From Actinobacillus suis ATCC 33415 (GTDB taxonomy: Bacteria; Pseudomonadota; Gammaproteobacteria; Enterobacterales; Pasteurellaceae), in assembly GCF_000739435.1 (NCBI RefSeq), contig NZ_CP009159.1:1240001-1304000 (forward strand): DNA of 64,000 bases. The letters are read 5' to 3'. Positions 19,824 through 29,342 of this stretch are shown piece after piece. The translations under genes were made by a program, and so were the position numbers. Under the pieces are notes generated by a model. That model was given only the letters and a program-made list of their open reading frames with translations, made no database searches and was not told the origin of the DNA. Every line of letters begins with the position of its first letter. Position 1 is the first letter of the stretch.

Positions 19824-20819
19824 TTAGCACGATTCTCTCACAATGAGCGGGCAATCAATCGGCTGAACTTTATTGGTTTTTCGCCCTTCGATTAAATGCA
19901 GTGCCGCTTGTTCTCCCATCTGGTAGTGAGGCAATTGCACTGTGGTGAGCGGTGGTAAAAACAGATGAGCCACTCCGACCATATTGTCATAGCCGACAAC
20001 TGCAACATCTTGCGGAATACGTAATCCACGCGCGAGTAATAACTGATAGGCAAGCATCGCAATACGGTCATTTCCGCATACAATCACATCATAATCAAAA
20101 TGCTCGGAATCAGAAGCTAAAATCTCTTTTAAGCGATCCGCACCTTCTAAATAATCATCGCTTTCATTCATAAAAAATTCGGTCGGTACATTTGCATTTT
20201 TTTGTGAAAACCAGACCGCTTGAAAGCCCTTCTGACGTTCTTTGGCGGCAATTGCATTATGTGGAATATATAAACAAAGCGGTTTCTTATAACCTTTCTC
20301 TAGCAATAAATGCGTCACATCCGCTTGTCCTTGAAAATCATTTGGAATATAGCTCGCAACTTGCAAATCATCCGTTACGCAATTTGCCAGCACAATCGGT
20401 AATGATGCTAAACGTTTTGGAATCTTAATTTTTTTTAGCCCGTGACGGGTAATGATAATGGCAGTCGGGCGATGAGAAAGCAATAACTCAACGGCTTTTT
20501 CAACATCTTGCTCATCATCTTCAAAGGTATTGATTACAAACGAATTCCAACCGTACTGACGTACGGTTTTTTCAATCGCAAGTAAAATTTCGACCGAAAA
20601 CGGTGTTGTTGCGGTGCTAAACGATAAAACACCTATTGTATTTTCACTCACACCTCGAATTTTCTGCGCAGCAATATTCGGAACATAATTTAATTGTTCA
20701 ATTGCATCTTGTACTGCTTTACGTGTTTTTTCAGAAAGTTGTTCGGGGTTATTAATCGCTCTGGAAACCGTCATTAACGATACCCCAGCCAACCTTGCCA
20801 CATCTTTTAGGGAAGCCAT
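19824..20819 (-). CDS. LacI/GalR-family regulator of the alpha-galactoside locus
   Basis: The 331-residue protein has a LacI-type helix-turn-helix at residues 4-23 (LKDVARLAGVSLMTVSRAIN), a hinge with NYVPNIAAQKIRG, and a periplasmic-binding-like sensor domain that ends DVAVVGYDNMVG and TTVQLPHYQMGEQA. Length is normal for the family. It is divergent from a LacY-like permease and an alpha-galactosidase and shares a control region with two LacI-type palindromes, so it most likely represses them until an alpha-galactoside is bound. It resembles raffinose repressors in position and design. Confidence 0.9.
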   Translation of the reverse strand: MASLKDVARLAGVSLMTVSRAINNPEQLSEKTRKAVQDAIEQLNYVPNIAAQKIRGVSENTIGVLSFSTATTPFSVEILLAIEKTVRQYGWNSFVINTFEDDEQDVEKAVELLLSHRPTAIIITRHGLKKIKIPKRLASLPIVLANCVTDDLQVASYIPNDFQGQADVTHLLLEKGYKKPLCLYIPHNAIAAKERQKGFQAVWFSQKNANVPTEFFMNESDDYLEGADRLKEILASDSEHFDYDVIVCGNDRIAMLAYQLLLARGLRIPQDVAVVGYDNMVGVAHLFLPPLTTVQLPHYQMGEQAALHLIEGRKTNKVQPIDCPLIVRESC

Positions 20820-20946
20820 AAAAATATTAATAATAAATAAACAAAAAAGAGAAATAGATAATTAAAATGCATTTATCAGTCACTATTCACTTTACCCCGT
20901 ATCTTTTAGCGAATCAATTCTCCCCTGATAATTATTCAAAAATAAC

Positions 20947-20962
20947 TGTGATCTTGCTCACA
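20947..20962. promoter_or_regulatory. CRP site 1 in the alpha-galactoside control region
   Basis: TGTGA, TCTTGC, TCACA: a perfect CRP half-site pair. Its centre is 41 bases from that of the second perfect CRP site (20988-21003), about four helical turns. Catabolite control of the divergent genes is inferred. Confidence 0.8.
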
Positions 20963-20973
20963 AAATTAAAATG

Positions 20974-20983
20974 TTAACGTTAA
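20974..20983. promoter_or_regulatory. LacI-type operator 1
   Basis: TTAACGTTAA is a perfect palindrome of the kind bound by LacI/GalR members, between the two CRP sites. It shares TAACGTTA with the second site at 21035-21048. Confidence 0.7.
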
Positions 20984-20987
20984 AATT

Positions 20988-21003
20988 TGTGATTTAACTC
21001 ACA
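20988..21003. promoter_or_regulatory. CRP site 2 in the alpha-galactoside control region
   Basis: TGTGA, TTTAAC, TCACA, a perfect CRP half-site pair, 4 bases after operator 1 and about 80 before the permease start. Confidence 0.8.
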
Positions 21004-21034
21004 ATTTTGCATATTCTCCTCTTGCAAAACCAAA

Positions 21035-21048
21035 TGATAACGTTAACA
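21035..21048. promoter_or_regulatory. LacI-type operator 2
   Basis: TGATAACGTTAACA, near-palindromic and sharing TAACGTTA with operator 1, 38 bases before the permease start. Two operators suggest looped repression. Confidence 0.65.
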
Positions 21049-21085
21049 TTTTGCACATCAAATCCACAATAGAAGGTGTTTTATT

Positions 21086-22372
21086 ATGCAAGCACAATCA
21101 CAAAATAAAGCTTATTACTGGGGAAACCGTAATTATTTCGTATTCAGCGGTTACTTCTTTACCTATTTCTTTATTATGGCAACCTGTTATCCATTCTTAG
21201 GGATTTGGCTAGGTGACATAAACGGGTTAACCGGTGAAGAACGAGGTATCGTATTCGCTGCAATGTCATTCTTTGCTCTCTGTTTCCAACCGATTTTCGG
21301 CTATGTGACCGACAAACTCGGTGTTAAAAAACATATGCTTTGGGCAGTTGCGATTGCCCTTCTCTTCTATGCTCCATTCTTTATTTATATCTTCGCTCCG
21401 ATGCTTAAAACCAATATTTGGATGGGCGCTATCGTTGGCGGTATTTATATGGGATTCGTATTCTCCGGTGGTGCCGGCGCATCCGAAGCTTATGTAGAAC
21501 GTGTCAGTCGCCAAAGTAACTTTGAATACGGACGTGCGCGTATGTTCGGTATGATGGGCTGGGGGATATGTGCTTCGATTGCAGGTATTTTATATAGTAA
21601 AGATCCGGATTCCGTATTCTGGCTCGGCTCAGCCGGTGCGGTCGTATTACTCGTGTTAGTGGCACTTGCAAAACCGGAGCAAAATTCGACCGCTTCTGTA
21701 ATGGCACAACTTGGGGCAAACACAAACCCGGTAAGCCTTAAACAAGCGTTCAAGCTCTTTAAACTTCCTCGCTTCTGGGCATTACTTGCCTATGTTGTCG
21801 GTGTTGCTTGTACCTATGATATTTTCGACCAACAATTCGGTAACTTCTTTAATACGTTCTTTGATTCCAAAGAAGAAGGGATTGAAATGTTCGGTTATGT
21901 CACCACCATGGGCGAATTCTTAAATGCGGCAATTATGTTCTTCGTACCACTTGTGATCAACCGTATGGGCGCAAAAAATGCCTTATTAGTTGCCGGTTTT
22001 ATTATGACTATTCGTATTATCGGTTCTTCATACGCAACGGAAGCATGGCACGTTGTAGTACTCAAAACCTTACATATGTTTGAAGTGCCGTTCTATCTTG
22101 TTGGCTTATTCAAATATATCGGTAACGTGTTCGAAGTTCACTTCTCTGCAACAATCTATATGGTAGCCTGCCAATTCATCAAACAAGTCGGTAATATGCT
22201 TGCCTCTTCTGTTGTTGGCGGTTGGTATGACAAATTCGGTTATCAAGATACTTACTTTATTTTAGGCTGTGTGGCATTAGGCTTTACTCTTCTCTCCATT
22301 TTCACCTTAACCGGCAAAATGAATATACAAGAACGCTATCAATTACAAAAACGCAATACCAGAGGCGCTTAA
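21086..22372 (+). CDS. LacY-family oligosaccharide:H+ symporter (raffinose/melibiose type)
   Basis: The 428-residue protein aligns by eye along its whole length to LacY-type (OHS) symporters: 12 membrane helices and the residues that LacY uses for sugar and proton transport, including an Glu in ASEAYVERVSRQ, the Arg in FEYGRARMFG, the Glu in YVTTMGEFLNA, and the Arg-His-Glu series in MTIRIIGSS and LHMFEVPF. It is next to an alpha-galactosidase, so melibiose or raffinose is a likelier substrate than lactose. It starts 38 bases after operator 2 with AGAAGG before the ATG. Confidence 0.9.
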   Translation: MQAQSQNKAYYWGNRNYFVFSGYFFTYFFIMATCYPFLGIWLGDINGLTGEERGIVFAAMSFFALCFQPIFGYVTDKLGVKKHMLWAVAIALLFYAPFFIYIFAPMLKTNIWMGAIVGGIYMGFVFSGGAGASEAYVERVSRQSNFEYGRARMFGMMGWGICASIAGILYSKDPDSVFWLGSAGAVVLLVLVALAKPEQNSTASVMAQLGANTNPVSLKQAFKLFKLPRFWALLAYVVGVACTYDIFDQQFGNFFNTFFDSKEEGIEMFGYVTTMGEFLNAAIMFFVPLVINRMGAKNALLVAGFIMTIRIIGSSYATEAWHVVVLKTLHMFEVPFYLVGLFKYIGNVFEVHFSATIYMVACQFIKQVGNMLASSVVGGWYDKFGYQDTYFILGCVALGFTLLSIFTLTGKMNIQERYQLQKRNTRGA

Positions 22373-22464
22373 CAAGCGGTCAAAAAAGTAGAGTTTTTTG
22401 AACATTGGCTTTGCCAACGGCAATGAATAAATGCCTCTCAAATTTTGCAAATAAGGAATTTACT

Positions 22465-24603
22465 ATGAACAACATCATTCGCTTATCTAGCAACCAAAAC
22501 GATCTGATTATTAACGCCTCAGATAATCCTCAAATTCTCTATTGGGGCGAAAAATTAGCACAATTTGAACCGACTAATGCTTGGCTCAGCTACTCAGGTG
22601 TAACAAACGGCGGTTTAGATATTGATGTGCCGGTTTCACTTGCAGCGGAAAACGGACGTGGCTATTTTGAATCGTCTTCGGTTGAAGGCCATCGTAACGG
22701 TTTAGACTCAATGCCGGTGTTCAAATTAAGTAAAATTGAACAAAAAAATGACCGCTTGATCATCCGTCAAACGGATGAAATTGCCGGCTTGGAATTTAGC
22801 AGTGAGTTTGTATTAGATAAAGCGACTTCCGTATTAAAAACACGTAATAAGTTACGTAATTTAAAAGCAGAAAACTATTACGTTGATCGCCTTGCTGTTA
22901 CTCTTCCACTTCCCGAATTCGCTGATGAAGTTTGTACGTTCTACGGTCGCTGGGTGCGTGAATTCCAACCGAATCGCCAAAACCTCAAACACGGCGGTTT
23001 TATTCAAGAAAACCGTGTCGGCAGAACATCTCACGAATATCCGCCGATTTTGATTGTCGGTGAAGAAGGCTATAAAGAACAAAAAGGTGATGTATGGGGC
23101 TTCCATTTGGCTTGGAGCGGAAACCACCGTATTCGTGCAGATATTGATATTCGAGGCAGACGTAGCGTGCAATTGGAAGCGCTATACTTTCCAGGTGAAA
23201 TCACACTAGCACAAAATGAAGAGATTGCGACTCCTTGGGTTTATGCAACCGCTTCTAACCAAGGCTTAAACGGTATGAGCCAGCAATTTCATCAATATGT
23301 ACGCGAAAATATTCTCCGTTTTCCGCAAGGTAAAACACGTCCGGTACACCTCAATATTTGGGAAGGCGTTTACTTCGATCACAAACCGGAACATATTATC
23401 GCCATGGCGAAAGCTGCCGCAGAAATGGGCGTAGAACGTTTTATTATTGATGACGGTTGGTTTATTGGACGTGATGATGATTTCGGCGGTTTGGGCGACT
23501 GGTATTTAGATGAACGCAAATATCCAAACGGTTTAACGCCGGTGGTCAAAGCGGTAAAAGATCTCGGTATGCAATTCGGGATTTGGGTTGAGTTAGAAAT
23601 GATCAACAAACCGACCAAACTTTACCAACAACACCCAGATTGGTTACTCGCAGTTGAAGGTTACGATCAACCTGCCGAACGTAACCAATTTGTGCTCGAC
23701 CTTTGCAATCCGGAAGTTTTCGATTATTTAGTGGAACGAATGGATTGGTTACTCGGCAATCACGATATTGACTATGTAAAATGGGATATGAACCGCCGTA
23801 TCGTGCAAGGTGCTCACCAAGGAAAAGCCGCAGTCACCAAACAAACCGAAGCCTTCTATCGCTTGTGTGATGTGCTTTGTGAAAAATATCCGAATGTTGA
23901 ATTTGAAGCCTGCTCTTCCGGCGGCGGTCGTATTGATTACGAGGTATTAAAACGTTCACAACGCTTCTGGACTTCCGATGATAATGATGCACTTGAACGT
24001 CAAACCATTCAACGCGGCTTTAGTTACTTCTATCCACCTGAAATTATGGGGGCGCATATCGGCGGCTTCCATTGCCATACTACATACCGCAAATTAGATG
24101 CGAATTTCCGTGGTTTAACTGCGCTATTCGGTCATATGGGTGTGGAATTAGATCCGGTAAAAGAAGGTGAGGAAGAACGTAAAAATTTTGCTAAATATAT
24201 TGCGTTACATAAATCCTTACGAGAACTATTACATAGTGGCACGGCATTCCGTTTAGACCGTAAAGACCCCGCATCTCTTGTGAACGGTGTCGTTGCAAAA
24301 GATGGCTCCCAAGCGGTGGTTTTAATCAACCAACTTGCAATGCTCGATTACTTACGTCAGGAATCACTACGAGTGCCATACCTCGATAAAGGCAATTATC
24401 AAGTAGAAATTCTGGATTTACCACGTAACTTTGCCGAAGGCAAATTCGGTCACTTGATGAAACAATTACCGGAATGGATGGTAAAAGTATTAAACGGTGA
24501 AAGAGTTGTCATTAACAGTGAATGGTTGGCAAAAGTCGGTTTAGGCTTACCGATTATTGACCCAGCTTCCGCAATGCTATTGAAATTTACTCGTATCGCT
24601 TAA
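22465..24603 (+). CDS. rafA: GH36 alpha-galactosidase
   Basis: The enzyme hydrolyses terminal alpha-galactose from melibiose or raffinose. The 712-residue protein matches family GH36: the catalytic nucleophile Asp in DIDYVKWDMNR, the acid/base Asp in FWTSDDNDALERQ, and CSSGGGRIDYEVL between them; WEGVYFDHKPEHI and DDGWF occur earlier in the (beta/alpha)8 barrel. I chose the ATG at 22465 over the one at 22405 because AAGGAA lies six bases before it and the length matches E. coli RafA (708). It follows the permease by 92 bases that hold one uptake signal. A USS-pair terminator follows. The symbol rafA reflects family and context; MelA-type enzymes are a different family. Confidence 0.9.
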   Translation: MNNIIRLSSNQNDLIINASDNPQILYWGEKLAQFEPTNAWLSYSGVTNGGLDIDVPVSLAAENGRGYFESSSVEGHRNGLDSMPVFKLSKIEQKNDRLIIRQTDEIAGLEFSSEFVLDKATSVLKTRNKLRNLKAENYYVDRLAVTLPLPEFADEVCTFYGRWVREFQPNRQNLKHGGFIQENRVGRTSHEYPPILIVGEEGYKEQKGDVWGFHLAWSGNHRIRADIDIRGRRSVQLEALYFPGEITLAQNEEIATPWVYATASNQGLNGMSQQFHQYVRENILRFPQGKTRPVHLNIWEGVYFDHKPEHIIAMAKAAAEMGVERFIIDDGWFIGRDDDFGGLGDWYLDERKYPNGLTPVVKAVKDLGMQFGIWVELEMINKPTKLYQQHPDWLLAVEGYDQPAERNQFVLDLCNPEVFDYLVERMDWLLGNHDIDYVKWDMNRRIVQGAHQGKAAVTKQTEAFYRLCDVLCEKYPNVEFEACSSGGGRIDYEVLKRSQRFWTSDDNDALERQTIQRGFSYFYPPEIMGAHIGGFHCHTTYRKLDANFRGLTALFGHMGVELDPVKEGEEERKNFAKYIALHKSLRELLHSGTAFRLDRKDPASLVNGVVAKDGSQAVVLINQLAMLDYLRQESLRVPYLDKGNYQVEILDLPRNFAEGKFGHLMKQLPEWMVKVLNGERVVINSEWLAKVGLGLPIIDPASAMLLKFTRIA

Positions 24604-24612
24604 ACATCATAA

Positions 24613-24670
24613 ACAAGCGGTTAAATTCTCTGAGTTTTTTGCAAACTTTTCAGGAAATTTAACCGCTTGT
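24613..24670. terminator. Uptake-signal terminator between rafA and the opp operon
   Basis: ACAAGCGGTTAAATT (24613-24627) and its inverse at 24656-24670 form a 15-bp stem with an A/T-rich loop between convergent genes. It can end transcripts from both sides. Confidence 0.75.
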
Positions 24671-24695
24671 ATTATCTAGTCTAGCTGCAACTGTG

Positions 24696-26294
24696 CTAGG
24701 CTAAGTGAGAGGCTTCAATTAAACGTTGCGTGTAAGCATGTTTTGGTTGCTCAAAAATTTGTTGAGCGCTGCCGCTTTCCACCACTTCACCTTTACTCAT
24801 CACGATTACTTTGTCACTTAACGCTCGTACTACCGCAAGATCATGGCTGATAAATAGGTAACTTAAACCATATTTTTGTTGTAAACGATTAAGTAATTCG
24901 ACTACGGTTAACTGTGTAGAACGATCCAGTGCGGAAGTCGGTTCGTCTAATAACACGAATTTGGGTTCTAAAATAATCGCGCGAGCAATTGCAATACGTT
25001 GCCGCTGCCCCCCAGAAAACTCATGAGGATAACGGTTTATCATCGTCGGGCTTAAATTCACCTCTTCTAACATTTTTTGCACTTTTTCTCTGCGTTCCGC
25101 TTTCGTCATCTGCGGATAATGAACCGCTAACCCTTCTCCGATAATTTCACCTACTGTTAAGCGTGGAGAAAGAGAATTAAACGGATCTTGGAACACCATT
25201 TGCATATTTCGTTTTAAAGATTGGCGATCACTTTTTGATAAGACAGAAATCGCTTGACCATCAAATTCAACTTTACCCTGATAATCCAGAATTTGCATGA
25301 TCGCTCGCCCTAATGTAGATTTGCCCGAGCCGGATTCACCGACAATGCCAAGCGTTTCTCCCACATTTAGCTGGAACGAAATATCTTTTACCGCATTAAA
25401 CACTTTCTTCGGTTTTCCCCAAAAAGAACGCTGTAGTACATAATCGACCTCGATATTTTTTGCATTAATCAACAATTTCGCCGGTTCACTTTGCGTGCTT
25501 TTGAAATGGCTCGGAATAGGCGTTAAAAGCTCCATCGTATAAGGGTGCTTTGGTTGTGTAAATACATCTGCGGTTTTACCTCGCTCCACAATTTCGCCGG
25601 ATTTCATTACACAAACGTCATCACTGTATTTTTGCACTAAACGCAGGTCGTGCGAAATGAGGATAATCGCCATGCCCATTTCAGTTTGTAATTCCAGCAT
25701 TAAATCTAAAATTTCCGCCTGTGTCGTGACATCCAATGCAGTAGTCGGCTCATCAGCAATCAATAAATCCGGTTTATTAATAATTGCCATCGCAATCATA
25801 ATGCGTTGTAGCTGTCCACCGGAAAACTCGTGCGGATAACACTTTAATTTCTTTTCCGCATGTGGAATTTTTACTTTCTGTAATGCCGCTAAGGTCAACG
25901 CTTCCGCCTCTTGTTTGGTCATATTGGGCGTATGCGTCGTCACTGCTTCCGCAACTTGTTCACCAATCGGCATATAGGGATTTAAAGAGGTCATCGGCTC
26001 TTGGAAAATCATCCCGATACGATCGCCTCGTATTGCTTGCATTTCGGCTTCCGTAAGCGCCAAAATATCCTTATCTTCAAATATAATTTGGGAATGTTTG
26101 CCATATTGCACAATATTTTTCGGCAACAATTGCATAATTGACATCGAGGTGACCGATTTACCGGAACCTGACTCACCGACAATGGCAAGAGTCTGCCCTT
26201 TTTCCAGCGTAAAAGACACGGAACGTACCGTATGTGAAAAACGATCTTCCGCTTTTAAATATACGTCTAAATTTTTAACTTCTAATAATTTCAT
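24696..26294 (-). CDS. Fused double ATPase of a peptide ABC transporter
   Basis: The 532-residue protein is two ABC ATPases in one chain, as in E. coli YejF or GsiA, rather than separate OppD and OppF. Each half has Walker A (GESGSGKSV near 40, GESGSGKST near 315), the signature (FSGGQLQRI near 165, FSGGQRQRI near 430) and a Walker B (LLIADEPTTALD; VLLDEPTSALD). The second half carries the extra oligopeptide-transporter C-terminal type region. It is 15 bases after oppC, so one transcript supplies both ATPase halves. Transported ligand is unknown; the permeases are OppBC-like. Confidence 0.88.
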   Translation of the reverse strand: MKLLEVKNLDVYLKAEDRFSHTVRSVSFTLEKGQTLAIVGESGSGKSVTSMSIMQLLPKNIVQYGKHSQIIFEDKDILALTEAEMQAIRGDRIGMIFQEPMTSLNPYMPIGEQVAEAVTTHTPNMTKQEAEALTLAALQKVKIPHAEKKLKCYPHEFSGGQLQRIMIAMAIINKPDLLIADEPTTALDVTTQAEILDLMLELQTEMGMAIILISHDLRLVQKYSDDVCVMKSGEIVERGKTADVFTQPKHPYTMELLTPIPSHFKSTQSEPAKLLINAKNIEVDYVLQRSFWGKPKKVFNAVKDISFQLNVGETLGIVGESGSGKSTLGRAIMQILDYQGKVEFDGQAISVLSKSDRQSLKRNMQMVFQDPFNSLSPRLTVGEIIGEGLAVHYPQMTKAERREKVQKMLEEVNLSPTMINRYPHEFSGGQRQRIAIARAIILEPKFVLLDEPTSALDRSTQLTVVELLNRLQQKYGLSYLFISHDLAVVRALSDKVIVMSKGEVVESGSAQQIFEQPKHAYTQRLIEASHLA

Positions 26295-26309
26295 CCTTCA
26301 CTCCTGTTG

Positions 26310-27224
26310 TTATTTATCTTTTGGATCTAATGCATCACGCAGACCATCACCAATAAAATTGAAACAAAATAGCGTTAAGCAAAGGAAAAAAGCCGGAAAT
26401 CCAAGCAACCAAGGAGAAGTTTCCATCTGAGCTGCGCCATCGCTTAGTAACGAGCCCCAACTGCTCATTGGTTCTTGAGTCCCTAACCCTAAGAAACTTA
26501 AAAATGATTCGAATAAAATCAGTGAAGGCACTTCTAGCGAAGCATATACAACCACTAAGCCAAGCACATTCGGAATGATATGACGCCAAATAATCTGACG
26601 GCGAGAAACACCGCACACAATTGCCGCTTCAATAAATTCTTTATTTTTAAGCGCTAATGTTTGTCCTCGAACGATACGAGCCAGCCCTAGCCAAGCGATC
26701 ATACCGATTGCGACAAAAATTAAGAAAATATTTTGCCCAAATAAGGTCACCAATAAAATGACGAAGAACATAAACGGAAATGAGCTTAAAATTTCAAGAA
26801 AACGCATCATTACGCTATCTACTTTGCCGCCCACATAGCCTGAAATAGCACCGTAAATAGTACCGATAACCACAGCGACCAAAGCACCGGCAATACCAAC
26901 CATCAGCGATATTCTACCGCCCATAGCGACACGCACCATCAGATCTCGTCCTGAAGCATCTGTGCCAAAATAATGCAAGGATTCAAAATCCGGTGCGGCA
27001 CTCATCATATTCCAATCGGTATCTTCGTAGCTAAACGGCATTAACATCGGCACAAAAGTGATAAATAGCACGATTAATAACAGCATAAATAAACTGGCAA
27101 CTGCCGCTTTATTACGAAAAAAACGACGACGGGCATCTTGCCATAAGCTACGCCCTTCCAACACCATTGCTGTATTAGCTGAAGCGAGATTTTCCGAAAA
27201 GTTTTGGTTTTTATCTATTTGCAT
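26310..27224 (-). CDS. oppC: Oligopeptide ABC transporter permease OppC
   Basis: OppC is one of two membrane subunits of the oligopeptide importer. The 304-residue protein has six membrane helices and is very similar by eye to E. coli OppC: VLEGRSLWQDARRRF near the start, HYFGTDASGRDL, GGRISLMVG, LARIVRGQTLALKNKEFIEAA (the EAA-type loop that contacts the ATPase) and FIGDGLRDALDPKD at the C-terminus. It is 9 bases after oppB. Confidence 0.94.
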   Translation of the reverse strand: MQIDKNQNFSENLASANTAMVLEGRSLWQDARRRFFRNKAAVASLFMLLLIVLFITFVPMLMPFSYEDTDWNMMSAAPDFESLHYFGTDASGRDLMVRVAMGGRISLMVGIAGALVAVVIGTIYGAISGYVGGKVDSVMMRFLEILSSFPFMFFVILLVTLFGQNIFLIFVAIGMIAWLGLARIVRGQTLALKNKEFIEAAIVCGVSRRQIIWRHIIPNVLGLVVVYASLEVPSLILFESFLSFLGLGTQEPMSSWGSLLSDGAAQMETSPWLLGFPAFFLCLTLFCFNFIGDGLRDALDPKDK

Positions 27225-27233
27225 ATTTCCTTC

Positions 27234-28157
27234 CTAGCTATAACGAATTTTCGGGTCAATCACCGCATATAAAATATCTACAATCGCATTAAATACAATG
27301 GTTAAAGTGCCAACCAATACGGTTAAGCTCAACACTAAAGAATAGTCTCGATTTAAAGCACCGTTTACAAATAGCTGACCTAATCCCGGTAAGCCGAAGA
27401 CACTTTCAATCACCATTGAACCGGTAATAATGCCGACAAAGGCGGGCGCAAGATAAGTAATGACAGGTATTAATGCAGGTTTTAAGGCGTGTTTAAAAAT
27501 GATTTTCCGCATTGGCACGCCTTTGGCTTTTGCCGTGCGAATATAATTTGAATGGAGAATTTCTATCATTGAACCACGGGTGATACGAGCAAGTCCGGCA
27601 ACATAACCAATGGTAAGCGAAAGTACCGGTAGCACCATATAATAGAGTTGACCGCCGTTCCAGCCACCTGCCGGAAGCCATTGTAAATGAATCGCAAAAA
27701 ATAAAACCAGCAGCGGCGCAAATACGAAACTCGGCATAATTACCCCGGTCATGGCGAATCCCATCACGATGTAATCCCATTTACTATTTTGTTTTAGTGC
27801 CGCTACAATACCGGCGGTTAAACCGATGATCACTGCTAAAATAAATGCGACTACGCCTAATTTAATCGAAACAGGAAATGCCGAAGCAATTAAATCATTA
27901 ACCGATTGATCTTTATATTTAAAAGAAGGGCCAAAATCACCATGGGCAAGATTATCCATATAGATAAGATATTGTTTATAAAGCGGTTCATTAAGATGAT
28001 ATTTCGCTTCAATATTTGCCATCACTTCAGGCGGGTAAGCTTTTTCAGAGGTAAACGGACTGCCCGGGGCAAGCCGCATCAGAAAAAATGAAAAGGTAAT
28101 TAGAATGAAAAGTGTTGGAATGGCTTCCAATATACGCCTAATAATAAATTTCAGCAT
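27234..28157 (-). CDS. oppB: Oligopeptide ABC transporter permease OppB
   Basis: The 307-residue protein has six membrane helices and closely follows E. coli OppB (306): LEAIPTLFILITFSFFLMRLAPGSPF at the N-terminus (split over residues 9-35), HGDFGPSFKYKD, ARITRGSMIEILHSNYIRTAKAKG (EAA-type loop), and AVIDPKIRY at the end. I chose the ATG at 28157 because GGGAGG lies just upstream; an in-frame TTG three codons earlier is less likely. It is first in a three-gene operon with no oppA-type binding protein before it. Confidence 0.93.
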   Translation of the reverse strand: MLKFIIRRILEAIPTLFILITFSFFLMRLAPGSPFTSEKAYPPEVMANIEAKYHLNEPLYKQYLIYMDNLAHGDFGPSFKYKDQSVNDLIASAFPVSIKLGVVAFILAVIIGLTAGIVAALKQNSKWDYIVMGFAMTGVIMPSFVFAPLLVLFFAIHLQWLPAGGWNGGQLYYMVLPVLSLTIGYVAGLARITRGSMIEILHSNYIRTAKAKGVPMRKIIFKHALKPALIPVITYLAPAFVGIITGSMVIESVFGLPGLGQLFVNGALNRDYSLVLSLTVLVGTLTIVFNAIVDILYAVIDPKIRYS

Positions 28158-28242
28158 TAGCAATCCTCCCTTTTAATTAAGAATAACTAATTAGTAACTG
28201 AAATCGTATATTTTGTAAATATGCTTCAAGCACAAATAAACA

Positions 28243-28313
28243 ACAAGCGGTCAAATTTTCCGAAAAAATTGCAAAAACAGTTTGCAAAATCTTGGTGAAA
28301 TTCGACCGCTTGT
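28243..28313 (-). terminator. Uptake-signal pair after ruvB
   Basis: ACAAGCGGTC (28243-28252) and GACCGCTTGT (28304-28313) flank an A/T-rich interior that itself contains TTTGCAAAA repeats. It lies downstream of ruvB and upstream of oppB on the minus strand, so it likely ends the ruvAB transcript. Confidence 0.55.
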
Positions 28314-28319
28314 CTAAAT

Positions 28320-29324
28320 TTAATCAAGCTTAGCGATACCTAAATGCGCATAAGTTCGGCTGGTAGCGATACGTCCTCGCGGCGTTCGTTGTAAAAAACC
28401 TTGCTGAATCAAATAAGGCTCAAGTACGTCTTCAATCGTATCTCGCTCTTCGCCTATCGCTGCGGCTAAGTTATCTAAGCCGACCGGGCCTCCGTCAAAA
28501 CGTTCCACAATCGCTTGCAGTAACTTGATGTCCATAAAGTCAAAGCCTTCGGAATCCACATCAAGCATCGCCAACGCTTGTTTAGCAATATCAGAGGTAA
28601 TCACACCGTTATTACGTACATCGGCATAATCTCGCACACGGCGTAATAAACGGTTGGCAATACGTGGTGTACCTCGTGAGCGGCGAGCCACTTCATAAGC
28701 ACCATCCGGCGATAAATTTAAGTTTAAGCAATCGGCACTACGTTTTACGATCGAGGTTAAATCATCCACCGAGTAAAACTCTAAACGCTGTACAATACCA
28801 AAGCGGTCACGTAACGGAGAAGTCAGTGAACCGGCACGGGTGGTTGCTCCTACTAAGGTAAACGGCGGTAAATCCAGTTTAATTGAACGTGCCGCCGGCC
28901 CTTCGCCAATCATAATATCCAGCTGATAATCTTCCATCGCCGGATAAAGCACTTCTTCAATTGCTGGTGATAAGCGGTGGATCTCATCAATAAATAATAC
29001 GTCATAAGGCTCTAAATTGGTCAACATTGCCGCTAGATCGCCCGCTTTCTCCAGTACTGGTCCGGAAGTTGTGCGGATATTCACGCCCATCTCATTGGCA
29101 ACAATATTGGCTAAGGTAGTTTTACCCAATCCCGGTGGGCCAAAAATCAATAAGTGATCTAACGCCTCATCACGCAATTTTGCCGCTTTAATAAAGATCT
29201 CCATCTGCTCTCGTACAGACGGCTGACCGACATAATCCGCCAATAATTTAGGACGAATTGCACGATCGATGACTTCTTCCTCACGCTTCGGTGAGGCACT
29301 AATTATTCTATCTGCTTCAATCAT
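28320..29324 (-). CDS. ruvB: Holliday junction branch migration ATPase RuvB
   Basis: RuvB is the hexameric AAA+ motor that drives Holliday-junction branch migration with RuvA. The 334-residue protein has Walker A ([11 protein letters not shown] near 63-73), Walker B ([11 protein letters not shown]), the RuvB signature [13 protein letters not shown] and a winged-helix C-terminus ending RTYAHLGI. It follows ruvA by 18 bases. Confidence 0.98.
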   Translation of the reverse strand: MIEADRIISASPKREEEVIDRAIRPKLLADYVGQPSVREQMEIFIKAAKLRDEALDHLLIFGPPGLGKTTLANIVANEMGVNIRTTSGPVLEKAGDLAAMLTNLEPYDVLFIDEIHRLSPAIEEVLYPAMEDYQLDIMIGEGPAARSIKLDLPPFTLVGATTRAGSLTSPLRDRFGIVQRLEFYSVDDLTSIVKRSADCLNLNLSPDGAYEVARRSRGTPRIANRLLRRVRDYADVRNNGVITSDIAKQALAMLDVDSEGFDFMDIKLLQAIVERFDGGPVGLDNLAAAIGEERDTIEDVLEPYLIQQGFLQRTPRGRIATSRTYAHLGIAKLD

Positions 29325-29342
29325 TTAAGGTATTTTTACTTT

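Noticed and set aside
28243..28313. Uptake-signal pair as an insertion scar before oppB
   Set aside because: No target-site duplication or inverted terminal repeat beyond the uptake signals themselves.
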